This document shows positions 49,993 to 64,000 of a stretch of 64,000 bases of DNA, piece after piece. Below the pieces are notes generated by a model. It saw only the letters and a list, made by a program, of their open reading frames with translations, was not told the DNA's origin and ran no database searches. The stretch is from positions 62,001 to 126,000 of the forward strand of contig JAQFVV010013359.1 in the NCBI GenBank assembly GCA_028023455.1, given 5' to 3'. Numbering within the stretch: the first letter of the stretch is position 1; each line of letters opens with the position of its first letter. The stretch comes from Epiperipatus broadwayi (Eukaryota; Onychophora; Udeonychophora; Euonychophora; Peripatidae). The translations under genes and the position numbers were made by a program.

Positions 49993-52900
49993 TAGCAACT
50001 ATCCATTGCATGACATCCATTCCATGACATTCTTTACATGTCAACCATTGCATGTCATCCATTCCATGATATCCATTACATAACATCCATTCCATGACAT
50101 CCATTGCATGACATCCATTCACTGACAACCATTACATGACATCCATTCCATGACATCCATTTCATGACATCCATTCTATGACATCCATTACATGACATCC
50201 ATTTCATGACATCCATAGCATGACATCCATTCAATGACATCTAATGCATGATACCCATTCCATGATATCCATTCCATGATATCCATTCCATGACATCCAT
50301 TGTATGACATCAATTCTATGACATCCATTTCATGGCATCCATTGAATGACAACCATCCCATGACATCCATTCCATGATATCCATTGCATGACCTCCATTC
50401 CATGACATCCATTACAAGACATCCATTGCATAATATCTATTCCATGACATTCATTACATAACATCTATTCCATGACATCCATTCCATATGCATTCCATGA
50501 TATTCATTCCATGACATCCATTCCATTGCATGACATCCATTCCATGACATTCATTACATAACATCCATTGCATGACATCCATTCCATGATATCTATTCCA
50601 TGACATCCATTCCAAGACATCCATTCCTTGACATCCATTGCATGACATCCATTCCATGACAGCCATTTTATGACATCCATTGCACAACATCCATTACATG
50701 ACATCCATTGCATGACATCCATTCCATGACATCCATTCCATAATAACCAGTCCTTGACATCCATTCCATGACATCCATTCCATGACAACCATTACATGAC
50801 ATCCATATGATGACATCCATAGCATGACATCAATTCAATGACATCCAATGCATGACATCCATTCCATGATATCCATGACATAACATCCATTCCATGATCC
50901 ATTGCATGAAATCCATTCCATGACATCCATTACATGACATCCATTGCATGACATACATTCCATGACATCCATTTCATGACATCCATTCTATGACATCCAT
51001 TACATGACATCCATTTCATGACATCCATAGCATGACATACATTCAATGACATCCAATGCATGACATCCATTCCATGACATCCATTCCATGACATCCATTC
51101 CATGACATCCATTGCATGACATCAATTCCATGACATCCATTCCATGACATCCATTGCATGACATCCATTCCATGACATCCATTCCATGACATCCATTGCA
51201 TGACATCCATTCCATGACATCCATTACATGACATCCATTGCATGACATCTATTCCATGACATTCATTACATAACATCTATTCCATGACATCCATTCCATA
51301 TGCATTCCATGATATTCATTCCATGACATCCATTCCATTGCATGACATCCATTCCATGACATTCATTACATAACATCCATTGCATGACATCCATTCCATG
51401 ATATCCATTCCATGACATCCATTCCAAGACATCCATTCCTTGACATCCATTGCATGACATCCATTCCATGACAGCCATTTTATGACATCCATTGCACAAC
51501 ATCCATTACATGACATCCATTGCATGACATCCATTCCATGACATCCATTCCATGATATCCAGTCCTTGACATCCATTCCATGACATCCATTCCATGACAA
51601 CCATTACATGACATCCATATGATGACATCCATAGCATGACATCCATTCAATGACATCCATTGCATGACATCCATTCCATGATATCCATGACATGACATCC
51701 ATTCCATGACATCCATTGCATGAAATCCATTCCATGACCTCCATTACATGACATCCATTGCATGACATCCATTCCATGACATCCATTACACATCCATTGC
51801 ATGTCATCCATTCCATGACATCCATTGCATGACATCCATTCCATGACATCTATTGTATGACATCCATTTCATGACATCCATTCCATAACATCAATTGCAT
51901 CACATCCATTCCATGACATCCATTGCATGACATCCATTCCATGACATCCATGGCATGACATCCATTGCATGACATCCATTGCATGACATCCATTCCATGA
52001 CATCCATTACATGACATCCATTCCATGATATCCATTACATGACATCCATTGCATGAACTCCATTCCATGACATCCTTTCCATGACATACATTACATGACA
52101 TCCATTTGATGACATTCATTCCATGACATCCATTCCATGACATCCATTCCATGACATACATTACATGACATCCATTTGATGACATTCATTCCATGACATT
52201 AAATACATGACATCCATTGCATAACATCCATTCCATGCACATGACATTCATTCTATGACATCCATTACATGACATCCATTGCCTGACATCCATTGCATGA
52301 TATCCATTACATAACATCCATTTCATGACACCCATTGCATGACATCCATTCCATGAAATCCATTCCATGACATCAATTACATGACATCCATTCCATGACA
52401 TTCATTGCACAACATCCATTCCATGACATCCATTACATGACATCCATAGCATGACATCTATTCAATGACATCCAATGCATGACATCGATTCCATGATATC
52501 CATTCCTTGACATCCAATGCATGACATTCATCCCATGACATCCATTGCATGACATCAATTCCATGACATCCATTCCATGACATCCATTGCATGATATCCA
52601 TTGCATGACATCCACTGCATGACATCCATTCCATGACATCCATTCTATGATATTTATTCCATGAAGTCCATTCCAAGACATCCATTCCATGACATCCATT
52701 ACATGACATCCATTTTATGACATCCATTGCACAACATTCATTACATGACATCCATTGCATGACATCAATTTTATGACATCCATTCCATGATATCCATTCC
52801 TTGACATCCATTCCATGACAACCATTACATGACATCCATATGATGACATCCATAGCATGACATCCATTCAATGACATCTAATGCATGACATCCATTCCAT

Positions 52901-55900
52901 GATATCCATTGCATGACATCCATTTTATGACATCCATTGCACAACATTTATTACATGACATCCATTGCTTGACATCAATTCCATGATATCCAGTCCTTGA
53001 CATCCATTCCATGACAACCATTACATGACATCCATATGACATTCATAGCATGACATCCATTCAATGACATCCAATGCATGACATCCATTCCATGATATCC
53101 ATTCCATGACATCCATTGCATAACATTCATTTTATGACAATCATAACATAACATCCATTGCATAACATCAATTCCATGACATCCATTCCATGATATCCAT
53201 TCCATGATATCCATTCCATGACATCTACATGACATCAATTCCATGACATCCATTGCATGACATCCACTCCATCACATCCATTGCATGACATCCATTGCAT
53301 GTCATCCATTGCATGACATCCATTCCATGACATCCATTCCCTGACATCCATTGTATGACATCAAATTCATGACATCCATTCCATAACATCAATTGCACCA
53401 CATCCATTCCATGACATCCATTCCATGAAATCCATTGCATGACATCCATTGCATGACATCCATTGCATGACATCCATTCCATGACTTCCATTGCATGACA
53501 TCCATTGCATGACATATATTCCATGACATCCATTACATGACATCTATAGCATGACATCCATCCAATGACATCCATTGCATGAAATTCACTCCATGACATC
53601 CATTGCATGTCATCCATTCCATGACATCCATTGCATGACATCCATTGCATGTCATCCATTCCATGATATCCATTACATAACATCCATTCCATGACATCCA
53701 TTGCATGAAATCCATTCCATGACATCCATTCCATGACATGCACTGTATGACATCAATTTCATGATATCCATTCCATAAACATCCATTCCATGACATCCAT
53801 TACATGACATCCATTGCATGACATCCATTGCATGACATCCATTCCATGACATCCATTACATGACTTCCATTGCATGACATCCATTGCATGACATCCATTC
53901 CATGATATTCATTACATAACATCCATTACATGACATCCATTGCATGACATCCATTCCATGACATCCATTACATGACATCCATTGCATGACATCCATTGCA
54001 TGACATCCATTCCATGACATCCATTGCATGACATCCATTCCATGACATCCATTGCATGACATCCATTCCATGACATCCATTACATGACATCCATTGCATG
54101 ACATCCATTCCATGACATCCATTCCATGACATCCATTACATGACATCCATTGCATGACATCCATTCCATGACATCCATTACATGACATCCATTGCATGAC
54201 ATCCATTCCATGACATCCATTGCATGACATCCATTCCATGACATCCATTACATGACATCCATTGCATGACATCCATTCCATGACATCCATTACATGACAT
54301 CCATTCCATGACATCCATTGCATGACATCCATTCCATGACATCCATTACAACATCCATTGCATGACATCCATTCCATGACATCCATCACATGACATCCAT
54401 TCCATGACATCCATTCCATGACATCCATTTCATGACATCCATTCCATAACATCCATTGCATGACATCCATTCCATGACATCCATTGCATGACATCCATTC
54501 CATGACATCCATTGCATGACATCCATTGCATGACATCCATTCCATGACATCCATTGCATGACATCCATTCCATGACATCCATTACATGACATCCATTGCA
54601 TGACATCCATTCCATGACATCCATTCCATGACATCCATTACATGACATCCATTGCATGACATCCATTCCATGACATCCATTCCATGACATCCATTCCATG
54701 ACATCCATTCCATGACATCCATTGCATGACATTCATTCCATGACATCCATTACATGACATCCATTGCATGACATCCATTCCATGACATCCATTCCATGAC
54801 ATCCATTGCATGACATCCATTCCATGACATCCATTACATGACATCCATTGCATGACATCCATTCCATGACATCCATTACATGACATCCATTCCATGACAT
54901 CCATTGCATGACATCCATTCCATGACATCCATTCCATGACATCCATTACATGACATCCATTCCATGACATCCATTGCATGACATCCATTCCATGACATCC
55001 ATTACATGACATCCATTACATGACATCCATTCCATGACATCCATTCCATGACATCCATTGCATGACATCCATTGCATGACATCCATTCCATGACATCCAT
55101 TGCATGACATCCATTGCATGACATCCATTCCATGACATCCATTCCATGACATCCATTCCATGACATCCATTCCATGACATCCATTCCATGACATCCATTC
55201 CATGACATCCATAGCATGACATCCATTCAATGACATCCAATGCATGACATCCATTCCATGATATCCATTCCATGACATCCATTGCATGACATCCATTCCA
55301 TGACATCCATTGCATGACATCAATTCCATGACATCCATTCCATGACATCCATTCCATGACATCCATTGCATGACATCCATTCCATGACATCCATTCCATG
55401 ACATCCATTACATGACATCCATTACATGACATCCATTCCATGACATCCATTCCATGACATCCATTCCATGACATCCATTCCATGACATCCATTCCATGAC
55501 ATCCATTTTATGACATCCATTGCACAACATCCATTACATGACATCCATTGCATGACATCCATTCCATGACATCCATTCCATGACATCCATTACATGACAT
55601 CCATATGATGACATCCATAGCATGACATCCATTCAATGACATCCAATGCATGACATCCATTCCATGATATCCATTCCATGACATCCATTGCATGACATTC
55701 ATTTTATGACAATCATAACATGACATCCATTGCATGACATCAATTCCATGACATCCATTCCATGACATCCATTCCATGACATCCATTCCATGACATCCAT
55801 TCCATGACATCCATTGCATGACATCCATTCCATGACATCCATTGCATGACATCCATTCCATGACATCCATTGCATGACATCCATTGCATGACATCCATTC

Positions 55901-58900
55901 CATGACATCCATTCCATGACATCCATTGTATGACATCAATTTCATGACATCCATTCCATAACATCAATTGCACCACATCCATTCCATGACATCCATTCCA
56001 TGACATCCATTCCATGACATCCATTGCATGACATCCATTGCATGACATCCATTGCATGACATCCATTGCATGACATCCATTGCATGACATCCATTGCATG
56101 ACATCCATTCCATGACATCCATTACATGACATCTATAGCATGACATCCATCCAATGACATCCATTGCATGAAATTCACTCCATGACATCCATTGCATGTC
56201 ATCCATTCCATGACATCCATTGCATGACATCCATTGCATGACATCCATTCCATGACATCCATTGCATGACATCCATTCCATGACATCCATTGCATGACAT
56301 CCATTCCATGACATCCATTCCATGACATCCATTACATGACATCAATTTCATGACATCCATTCCATGACATCCATTGCATGACATCCATTCCATGACATCC
56401 ATTGCATGACATCCATTCCATGACATCCATTGCATGACATCCATTGCATGACATCCATTCCATGACATCCATTACATGACATCCATTGCATGACATCCAT
56501 TGCATGACATCCATTCCATGACATCCATTACATGACATCCATTCCATGACATCCATTGCATGACATCCATTGCATGACATCCATTCCATGACATCCATTC
56601 CATGACATCCATTCCATGACATCCATTGCATAACATCCATTCCATGACATCCATTGCATGACATCCATTCCATGACATCCATTACATGACATCCATTCCA
56701 TGACATCCATTACATGACATCCATTACATGACATCCATTGCATGACATCCATTCCATGACATCCATTGCATGACATCCATTTCATGACATCCATTCCATG
56801 ACATCAATTGCATGACATCCATTCCATGACATCCATTGCATGACATCCATTCCATGACATCCATTCCATGACATCCATTGCATGACATCCATTCCATGAC
56901 ATCCATTACATGACATCCATTCCATGACATCCATTCCATGACATCCATTCCATGACATCCATTCCATGACATCCATTACATGACATCCATTCCATGACAT
57001 CCATTGCATGACATCCATTCCATGACATCCATTCCATGACATCCATTCCATGACATCCATTGCATGACATTCATTACATGACATCCATTGCATGACATCC
57101 ATTCCATGACATCCATTCCATGACATCCATTGCATGACATCCATTCCATGACATCCATTCCATGACATCCATTGCATGACATCCATTGCATGACATCCAT
57201 TGCATGATATCCATTACATGACATCCATTCCATGACATCCATTGCATGACATCCATTCCATGACATCCATTCCATGACATCCATTACATGACATCCATTC
57301 CATGACATCCATTGCATGACATCCATTGCATGACATCCATTACATGACATCCATTGCATGACATCCATTCCATGACATCCATTCCATGACATCCATTCCA
57401 TGACATCCATTGCATGACATCCATTACATGACATCCATTGCATGACATCCATTCCATGACATCCATTACATGACATCCATTCCATGACATCCATTGCATG
57501 ACATCCATTCCATGACATCCATTCCATGACATCCATTCCATGACATCCATTCCATGACATCCATTCCATGACATCCATTACATGACATCCATTACATGAC
57601 ATCCATTCAATGACATCCATTGCATGAAATCCACTCCATGACATCCATTGCATGTCATCCATTCCATGACATCCATTCCATGACATCCATTGCATGACAT
57701 CCATTCCATGACATCCATTCCATGACATCCATTGCATGACATCCATTACATGACATCCATTACATGACATCCATTGCATGACATCCATTCCATGACATCC
57801 ATTGCATGACATCCATTCCATGACATCCATTACATGACATCCATTGCATGACATCCATTCCATGACATCCATTCCATGACATCCATTCCATGACATCCAT
57901 TGCATGACATCCATTGCATGACATCCATTGCATGACATCCATTGCATGACATCCATTACATGACATCCATTCCATGACATCCATTGCATGACATCCATTC
58001 CATGACATCCATTCCATGACATCCATTGCATGACATCCATTCCATGACATCCATTGCATGACATCCATTCCATGACATCCATTACATGACATCCATTGCA
58101 TGACATCCATTCCATGACATCCATTCCATGACATCCATTCCATGACATCCATTGCATGACATCCATTCCATGACATCCATTACATGACATCCATTGCATG
58201 TCATCCATTCCATGATATCCATTACATAACATCCATTCCATGACATCCATTGCATGACATCCATTCCATGACATCCATTACATGACATCCATTGCATGAC
58301 ATCCATTCCATGACATCCATTACATGACATCCATAGCATGACATCCATTCCATGACATCCATTGCATGACATCCATTCCATGACATCCATTCCATGACAT
58401 CCATTGCATGACATCCATTCCATGACATCCATTGCATGACATCCATTCCATGACATCCATTCCATGACATCCATTGCATGACATCCATTACATGACATCC
58501 ATTCCATGACATCCATTCCATGACATCCATTCCATGACATCCATTCCATGACATCCATTCCATGACATCCATTCCATGACATCCATTGCATGACATCCAT
58601 TCCATGACATCCATTCCATGACATCCATTGCATGACATCCATTGCATGACATCCATTCCATGACATCCATTGCATGACATCCATTCCATGACATCCATTC
58701 CATGACATCCATTGCATGACATCCATTCCATGACATCCATTACATGACATCCATTGCATGACATCCATTCCATGACATCCATTACATGACATCCATTCCA
58801 TGACATCCATTCCATGACATCCATTGCATGACATCCATTCCATGACATCCATTACATGACATCTATTGCATGTCATCCATTCCATGATATCCATTACATA

Positions 58901-60046
58901 ACATCCATTCCATGACATCCATTGCATGAAATCCATTCCATGACATCCATTCCATGACATCCATTACATGACATCCATTGCATGACATCCATTCCATGAC
59001 ATCCATTACATGACATCCATTGCATGACATCCATTGCATGACATCCATTCCATGACATCCATTGTATGACATCCATTTCATGACATCCATTCCATAACAT
59101 CAATTGCATCACATCCATTCCATGACATCCATTGCATGGCATCCATTCCATGACATCCATGGCATGACATCCATTGCATGACATCCATTCCATGACATCC
59201 ATTGCATGACATCCATTCCATGACATCCATTGCATGACATCCATTCCATGATATCCATTACATGACATCCATTCCATGACATCCATTGCATGACATCCAT
59301 TCCATGACATCCATTCCATGACATCCATTCCATGACATCCATTCCATGACATCCATTGCATGACATCCATTCCATGACATCCATTACATGACATCCATTG
59401 CATGACATCCATTCCATGACATCCATTGCATGACATCCATTTCATGACATCCATTGCATGACATCCATTCCATGACATCCATTCCATGACATCCATTACA
59501 TGATATCCATTCCATGACATCCATTGCATGACATCCATTCCATGACATCCATTACATGACATCCATTGCATGACATCCATTCCATGACATTCATTACATG
59601 ACATCCATTCCATGACATCCATTCCATGACATCCATTCCATGACATCCATTCCATGACATCCATTCCATGACATCTATTGCACAACATCCATTACATGAC
59701 ATCCATTGCATGACATTCATTCCATAACATTCATTATATAACATCCACTCCATGACATTCATTACATGACATCCATTGCATGACATCAATTCCATGACAT
59801 CCATTCCATGATATCCAGTCCTTGACATCCATTCCATGACATCCATTGCATGATATCCACTCTATGACATCCATTACATCACATCCATTTGATGACATCC
59901 ACACCATGTCATTCATTCCATGACATCAATTCCATGACATCTCTTCCATGACATCCACTCCATGACATCCATTGCATGACATCCATCCCATGACATCCAT
60001 TCCATGACATCCATTACATGATATCCATTCCATGATATCCATTGCA
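49993..60046. repeat. 14-bp satellite array (block 2a)
   Basis: About 700 tandem copies of TGACATCCATTNCA. The stretch from about 53850 to 59700 is highly uniform apart from the C/G/A choice at N; both edges are degenerate. Near 50454 a block is repeated 812 bp later (58 units) with the same rare variants. The longest minus-strand frame (56976-58274) is a by-product. Confidence 0.96.
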
Positions 60047-60211
60047 ATTAATAATCTTACTGGATGCCAAGATTGCAATATACAAAATAAAAATAATTTA
60101 TTTGAAAATTTATAACATATTAGTCAACAGTTTATATCAGAATTGATTCACAAAATAACCCTTTTTTATTATGTATTAAAATATATATGGTGTTAAAAGA
60201 TGAATAAAATT
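60047..60211. other. 165-bp AT-rich interruption of the satellite
   Basis: Unique AT-rich sequence with no gene and no obvious target-site duplication. Confidence 0.7.
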
Positions 60212-60812
60212 ATTCCATGACATCCATGGCATGACATCCATTGCATGTCATCCATTCCATGACATCCATTGCATGACATCCATTCCATGACATCCATTGC
60301 ATGACATCCATTTCATGACATCCATTCCATGACATCCATTGCATGACATCCATTCCATGACATCCATTGCATGACATCCATTGCATGACATCCATTGCAT
60401 GACATCCATTACATGACATCCATTGCATGACATCCATTCCATGATATCCATTACATGACATCCATTCCATGACATCCATTACATGACATCCATTCCATGA
60501 CATCCATTGCATGACATCCATTGCATGACATCCATTGCATGACATTCATTATATGACATCCATTCCATGACATTCATTACATGACATCCACTGCATGACA
60601 TCAATTCCATGACATCCATTCCATGACATCCATTCCATGATGTCCATTCCATGACATCCATTCCATGACATCCATTTCATGACATCCATTCCATGACATC
60701 CATTTTATGACATCCATTTCATGACATCCATTCCATAACATCAATTGCACCAAATCCATTCCATGACATCCATTGCATGACATCCATTCCATGACATCCA
60801 TTGCATGACATT
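60212..60812. repeat. 14-bp satellite array (block 2b)
   Basis: Last part of the array. Its final units match those before 23690, including the variants ATAACATCAATTGCACCAAA and CATTTTATGACATCC. Confidence 0.94.
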
Positions 60813-62132
60813 AGTTCAATTTTTTTATCATTATGCATATTTTTTACAAGCTAAACATTGACTATTGCATATATATATATAAACCTATTTATTTTATGAC
60901 TGTTTATAATATAGAAAAAAAAATATTAACTTAAAAAAAATTTTTTTTTTCATTAAGTGGAGAGACAAAAGAAATTATTTCTATTTTAACATCTCATTTA
61001 TTTATTTTTTTAAGAGATGAATGAATTTCCAACAATATAATTAATTTATTTATTTAATATACAATTCTACAATAGTGTAAGTGCTGTTTAAAAACCCTAC
61101 ACACACAAAAACAGTAATTATAGAGTATGAAAAAAATGAAATGGTATCATATAACAATCTAATGTCATATTTTCTAATGAGAATAAAAAGATATTTATAT
61201 CATCAAGATTGAACTTACTAATATTGTAAAAATTATTATTATAAGAGTGATAACTAAAACAAAGGAGAACAATTTAAAATATCTGTGCAACAATTTTAAT
61301 AAAAAAATTTTTAAAAACGTTGAAGTCCTAGTTTTAAATTTAAAAAAATTAAAATATTTGTTATCAAATATGGGTTAATTACAATGATAGTTAATGTTTT
61401 TATATAAGAAAATTTAAATATTTTTCTTCTCAATAAAAAAAATACATCATCTTATTTAAACTTTGTTCATTGATAAATGGATTTTGATTTTTTAAAAACC
61501 TGCTTGAAGGGAGGATTTCAAATAACAGATCCATTTTTAACAATAAGAAAAATGAAAGACATATAATTTGTATTTGTTTAACAATGGATTCAATGTGTGC
61601 ATGAAAAGACTCATAATTTCAAAATGGAACACCAAATCTTCTTTAAAAGTCTTTCCATTTAATTTTATGACCATCAATATAAGAGATAACAAGATATTCA
61701 GATTTATAAGAATATGATAGTATTAAAGTTATCTATATTGATCATCATTTTACTGTCATTACATCAATATCAACCTGCAAAGAATTATGATTTTTTAATG
61801 GAATTTGTTGGAAAATAGCAAAATAAAAATTAAGATCTAAGGTAATTTCTAAGATCATTCATGTAAATGTTAAATAATATAAAAGCTAAAACGTTATTGT
61901 GTAACACATCCCAATTAAAATCTTATAAATTAGAAATTATATTTGACAAATGCTTTCTATCCCTCAATAAGAGAATTAGCCCATTCAATAAGCCTCATTT
62001 GAATTGTATTATTATTAATTCACTATGACAGATAAGTAATACCAAATCAAAAATTTGAATAATAATTAAATTATTTGATATAAAAATATAAAATACTGTA
62101 TTTAAAAAATAAAAAAATAAATATCTACTCAC

Positions 62133-62189
62133 TCTATCCTAACACTTGGATGATCACCTTCATCGACCACTGCTTCCACTTCACAAGTT
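62133..62189 (-). CDS. Candidate 57-nt exon in the D segment (copy 2)
   Basis: Duplicate of 24996-25052 with the same acceptor tract and GTGAGTAG donor. One base change turns a Thr codon into Ser; otherwise the peptide is the same. Confidence 0.4.
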
Positions 62190-62333
62190 CTAAAATTAAA
62201 AAAAAAAATTTTTTTAAAAGATATATTAAAACTCTTTTGATATATATATATATATATATGAAAATAATAAATATAAAAACTAACTAGAGGAAAAATAAAA
62301 ACAATAAAAACACAGAATTACTTCTATAAAAAA

Positions 62334-62375
62334 GCTTTAATATTTCAACCAGTAGACTGGTTTTCATCAGAAAGC
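62334..62375 (-). ncRNA. Hammerhead-like motif in the D segment (copy 2)
   Basis: Duplicate of 25192-25233, same core and stems: GCUUU/AAAGC stem I, CUGAUGA, AACCAG/CUGGUU stem II, GAAA. Stem III minimal; probably degenerate. Confidence 0.45.
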
Positions 62376-62923
62376 AAAATGGCTACTTACAGAAATTAAG
62401 CCCTAAAATATTACAGTTATGTATCAGATAACAAAATTAATTCCTATAGGCTAGAAATCTTTAAAAACTTTGTATAAAATATATATATATATATTTACAA
62501 AACTTTGTATAAAAATACTAAAAATATTATTTCACAAAAAACATTTTAAAAAACTATACATAATTATTATATATTAAAATATATCAAAAAACAATAAAAA
62601 AAATATATCATTATATATGGACATACTAAAAAAACTGTATACTGTATATACATATATTTTACTATATCTGTTTTATTATATACATATATATCTTGTGCAC
62701 ATATATTTTTTTATATATACACTTTATATTTATTCTACTTTGTGCTAGTCCACCTATAAAATAATTAATTAGGAAATAAAAAATAATTATTTAGGAATTA
62801 AAAAAATAAAAAAATTAATAAATCCTTAAGAAAGCAGGTAATTCAGAGATGTGATAGTACCTATATTCATATTCATCCCATGAGGATGCAATGTCTTAAA
62901 TTTAAAAATAATATATATATATT

Positions 62924-64000
62924 GAAATGGAAACCTCCAATCTCTTTCCGTTTCACCATCAACCTAATGACCTACTCGTCTGAACTAATTTCGAACCTAT
63001 TTTAAATGTAAAAATGTAATATATAAGTCGAGCGGGAAAACTTTGCTACAATGGCCGCTTGAATGGCATCATCCATTTACATACAAAAACACGCTATAAT
63101 TAGACAGGTTTGATAAAATTATAGTGGAGAAATGCTCATAAATTATTATAAAATGTTTTATAAATTTTCAGTCAATTTTTAATTATATTCGCTATAATAT
63201 TCGTATGTGGATGGATAATTTAAACCTTGGAATAGCGGCAAAATGATTTATATATATATTTAAGTTAAAATAAAAAAGATATACTATAATGTAAAATGTT
63301 TTCTTTAAAATATATTTAACGGCTTTCTGATTTAATGTTTTACATATATAATTGAAACTAAAGTATTTTCTTTAAATTTGCTTTTTTTTTAAACAAATAA
63401 TTTGGTAAAAACAAATATGTTAAAAGTTATTTATTTCAGTAAAATAAAAATCCGTTTATAATTAAAAATGAGAATTTTGTGTAAACAAGAAATCAATTAG
63501 TGACGCACCTGGGTAAAAAGTAAAATCTAGTTTACTGATTGATTTTTGTTTGCACAAAAGACTTTATCATTAAATCAGAATACCGTTCTTTCTGCTAGGC
63601 CTTAACATTCTATAACACCTAAAAAGGAATTTAATTAATGAAACTGAATCAAATTATATAATTTATATGTTTTAATAATTTTTTAAAGTAAATTAAATAT
63701 AACACCTCGGAGACGTTATCTGTTGCAGAAATTGGATTATATTATTTTGTTTAATTAAAAGTCAATTGGTCCCAAGGCTAATGAAATTCCAAAAAGGTGT
63801 TAAAGTTTAGTCGAAATGTATAAATAGGGCTTATTTTAAGCGGGAAGATATACTCCATCTTGCTTTTGAAGAGCTATTATTATCCAAGTTATAAATTGTT
63901 TAATTTTACCATGTCTGGCTAAAGTCAGGCACAATTTTGCTGCCATTCCTGTGATGGAACACCAGGTTCAATCCATCAAATGCCGAAGCAACAAGCTTAC
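62924..64000. other. Unique right flank
   Basis: AT-rich, no ORF of note. It contains a hairpin at 63475-63558 and a TATAAATA box at 63819-63826, with nothing recognisable downstream before the window ends. AGGTTCAATCC near 63967 resembles a Pol III B box, but no tRNA fold was found. Confidence 0.5.
63475..63558. repeat. Imperfect inverted repeat
   Basis: TTTTGTGTAAACAAGAAATC at 63475 and its following bases pair with 63531-63558 in reverse complement (about 25 of 28 positions), separated by about 27 bp. It could be a small hairpin or the end of a miniature element; it is seen only once in the window. Confidence 0.55.

Larger units (their letters stand above)
41180..62923. repeat. Large direct segmental duplication, copy 2
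   Basis: Second copy of the 1-25778 block, in the same orientation. Similarity starts at about 41180 with a run matching the first bases of the window and ends at about 62923. Satellite content between the two anchors differs in length and composition, as expected of fast-evolving tandem arrays, while the anchors (A, Penelope remnant, D) stay closely similar. Confidence 0.85.
60813..62923. repeat. D segment, copy 2
   Basis: Direct duplicate of 23691-25778 with small indels, mainly in poly-A/poly-T and TA runs. Carries the second candidate exon and hammerhead-like motif. Confidence 0.8.

Noticed and set aside
49993-60801. Possible CRISPR array in the regular repeats
   Set aside because: There are no unique spacers; the repeat is a head-to-tail 14-bp satellite in a eukaryotic context.
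63819-63826. TATAAATA as a promoter
   Set aside because: A TATA-like string is expected often in such AT-rich DNA, and no gene is visible downstream within the window.
63910-63990. tRNA or SINE with Pol III boxes
   Set aside because: An A-box-like TGGCTAAAGTCAGG and a B-box-like GGTTCAATCC can be seen, but no cloverleaf arms pair and the window ends too soon to judge.

Overview
This window looks like non-coding, repeat-dominated nuclear DNA of a eukaryote, most likely an animal. The single-copy parts are very AT-rich, no intact long gene is visible, and what can be recognised is satellite DNA, decayed transposable elements and self-cleaving ribozyme repeats. The species cannot be told from the sequence.

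Layout. A block of roughly 22-26 kb is present twice in the same orientation, at about 1-25778 and about 41180-62923. Each copy runs: an AT-rich segment 'A' carrying a ribozyme-bearing retroelement insertion; a broken Penelope-like element on the minus strand; a 17-bp minisatellite (about 7 units in copy 1, about 107 in copy 2); long arrays of a 14-bp satellite; and a 2.1-kb segment 'D' with a possible small exon and a hammerhead-like motif. Copy 1's satellite is also interrupted by a 2.2-kb element with terminal inverted repeats (16474-18693) and by a solo 757-bp piece of it (12021-12777). Between the two blocks lies a large imperfect palindrome (about 26491-45022), whose left arm carries a third, inverted copy of part of A. 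Its centre is an assembly gap of exactly 500 N (35367-35866).

The most interesting content is catalytic RNA. Three copies of a 1.42-kb insertion (1685-3100, 27901-29325, 42866-44282) each hold three type I hammerhead ribozyme motifs with a very short stem III. Two lie in tandem about 446 bp apart and the third faces the other way. In the 27901-29325 copy the insertion is flanked by a perfect 12-bp target-site duplication. This architecture matches the metazoan 'retrozymes', non-autonomous retroelements thought to use Penelope-like machinery. A Penelope-like remnant with SGNH-hydrolase motifs lies about 1 kb from two of the copies. Shorter, degenerate hammerhead-like motifs sit just upstream of that remnant and again in both D segments.

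The 14-bp satellite (plus-strand unit TGACATCCATTNCA, N mostly C, G or A) occupies about 23 kb in total. Its minus strand reads open over long distances in every frame because the unit rarely makes a stop codon. The resulting 60-432 residue ORFs are not considered genes. All functional statements below rest on reading motifs by eye; no alignment, folding or database search was run.
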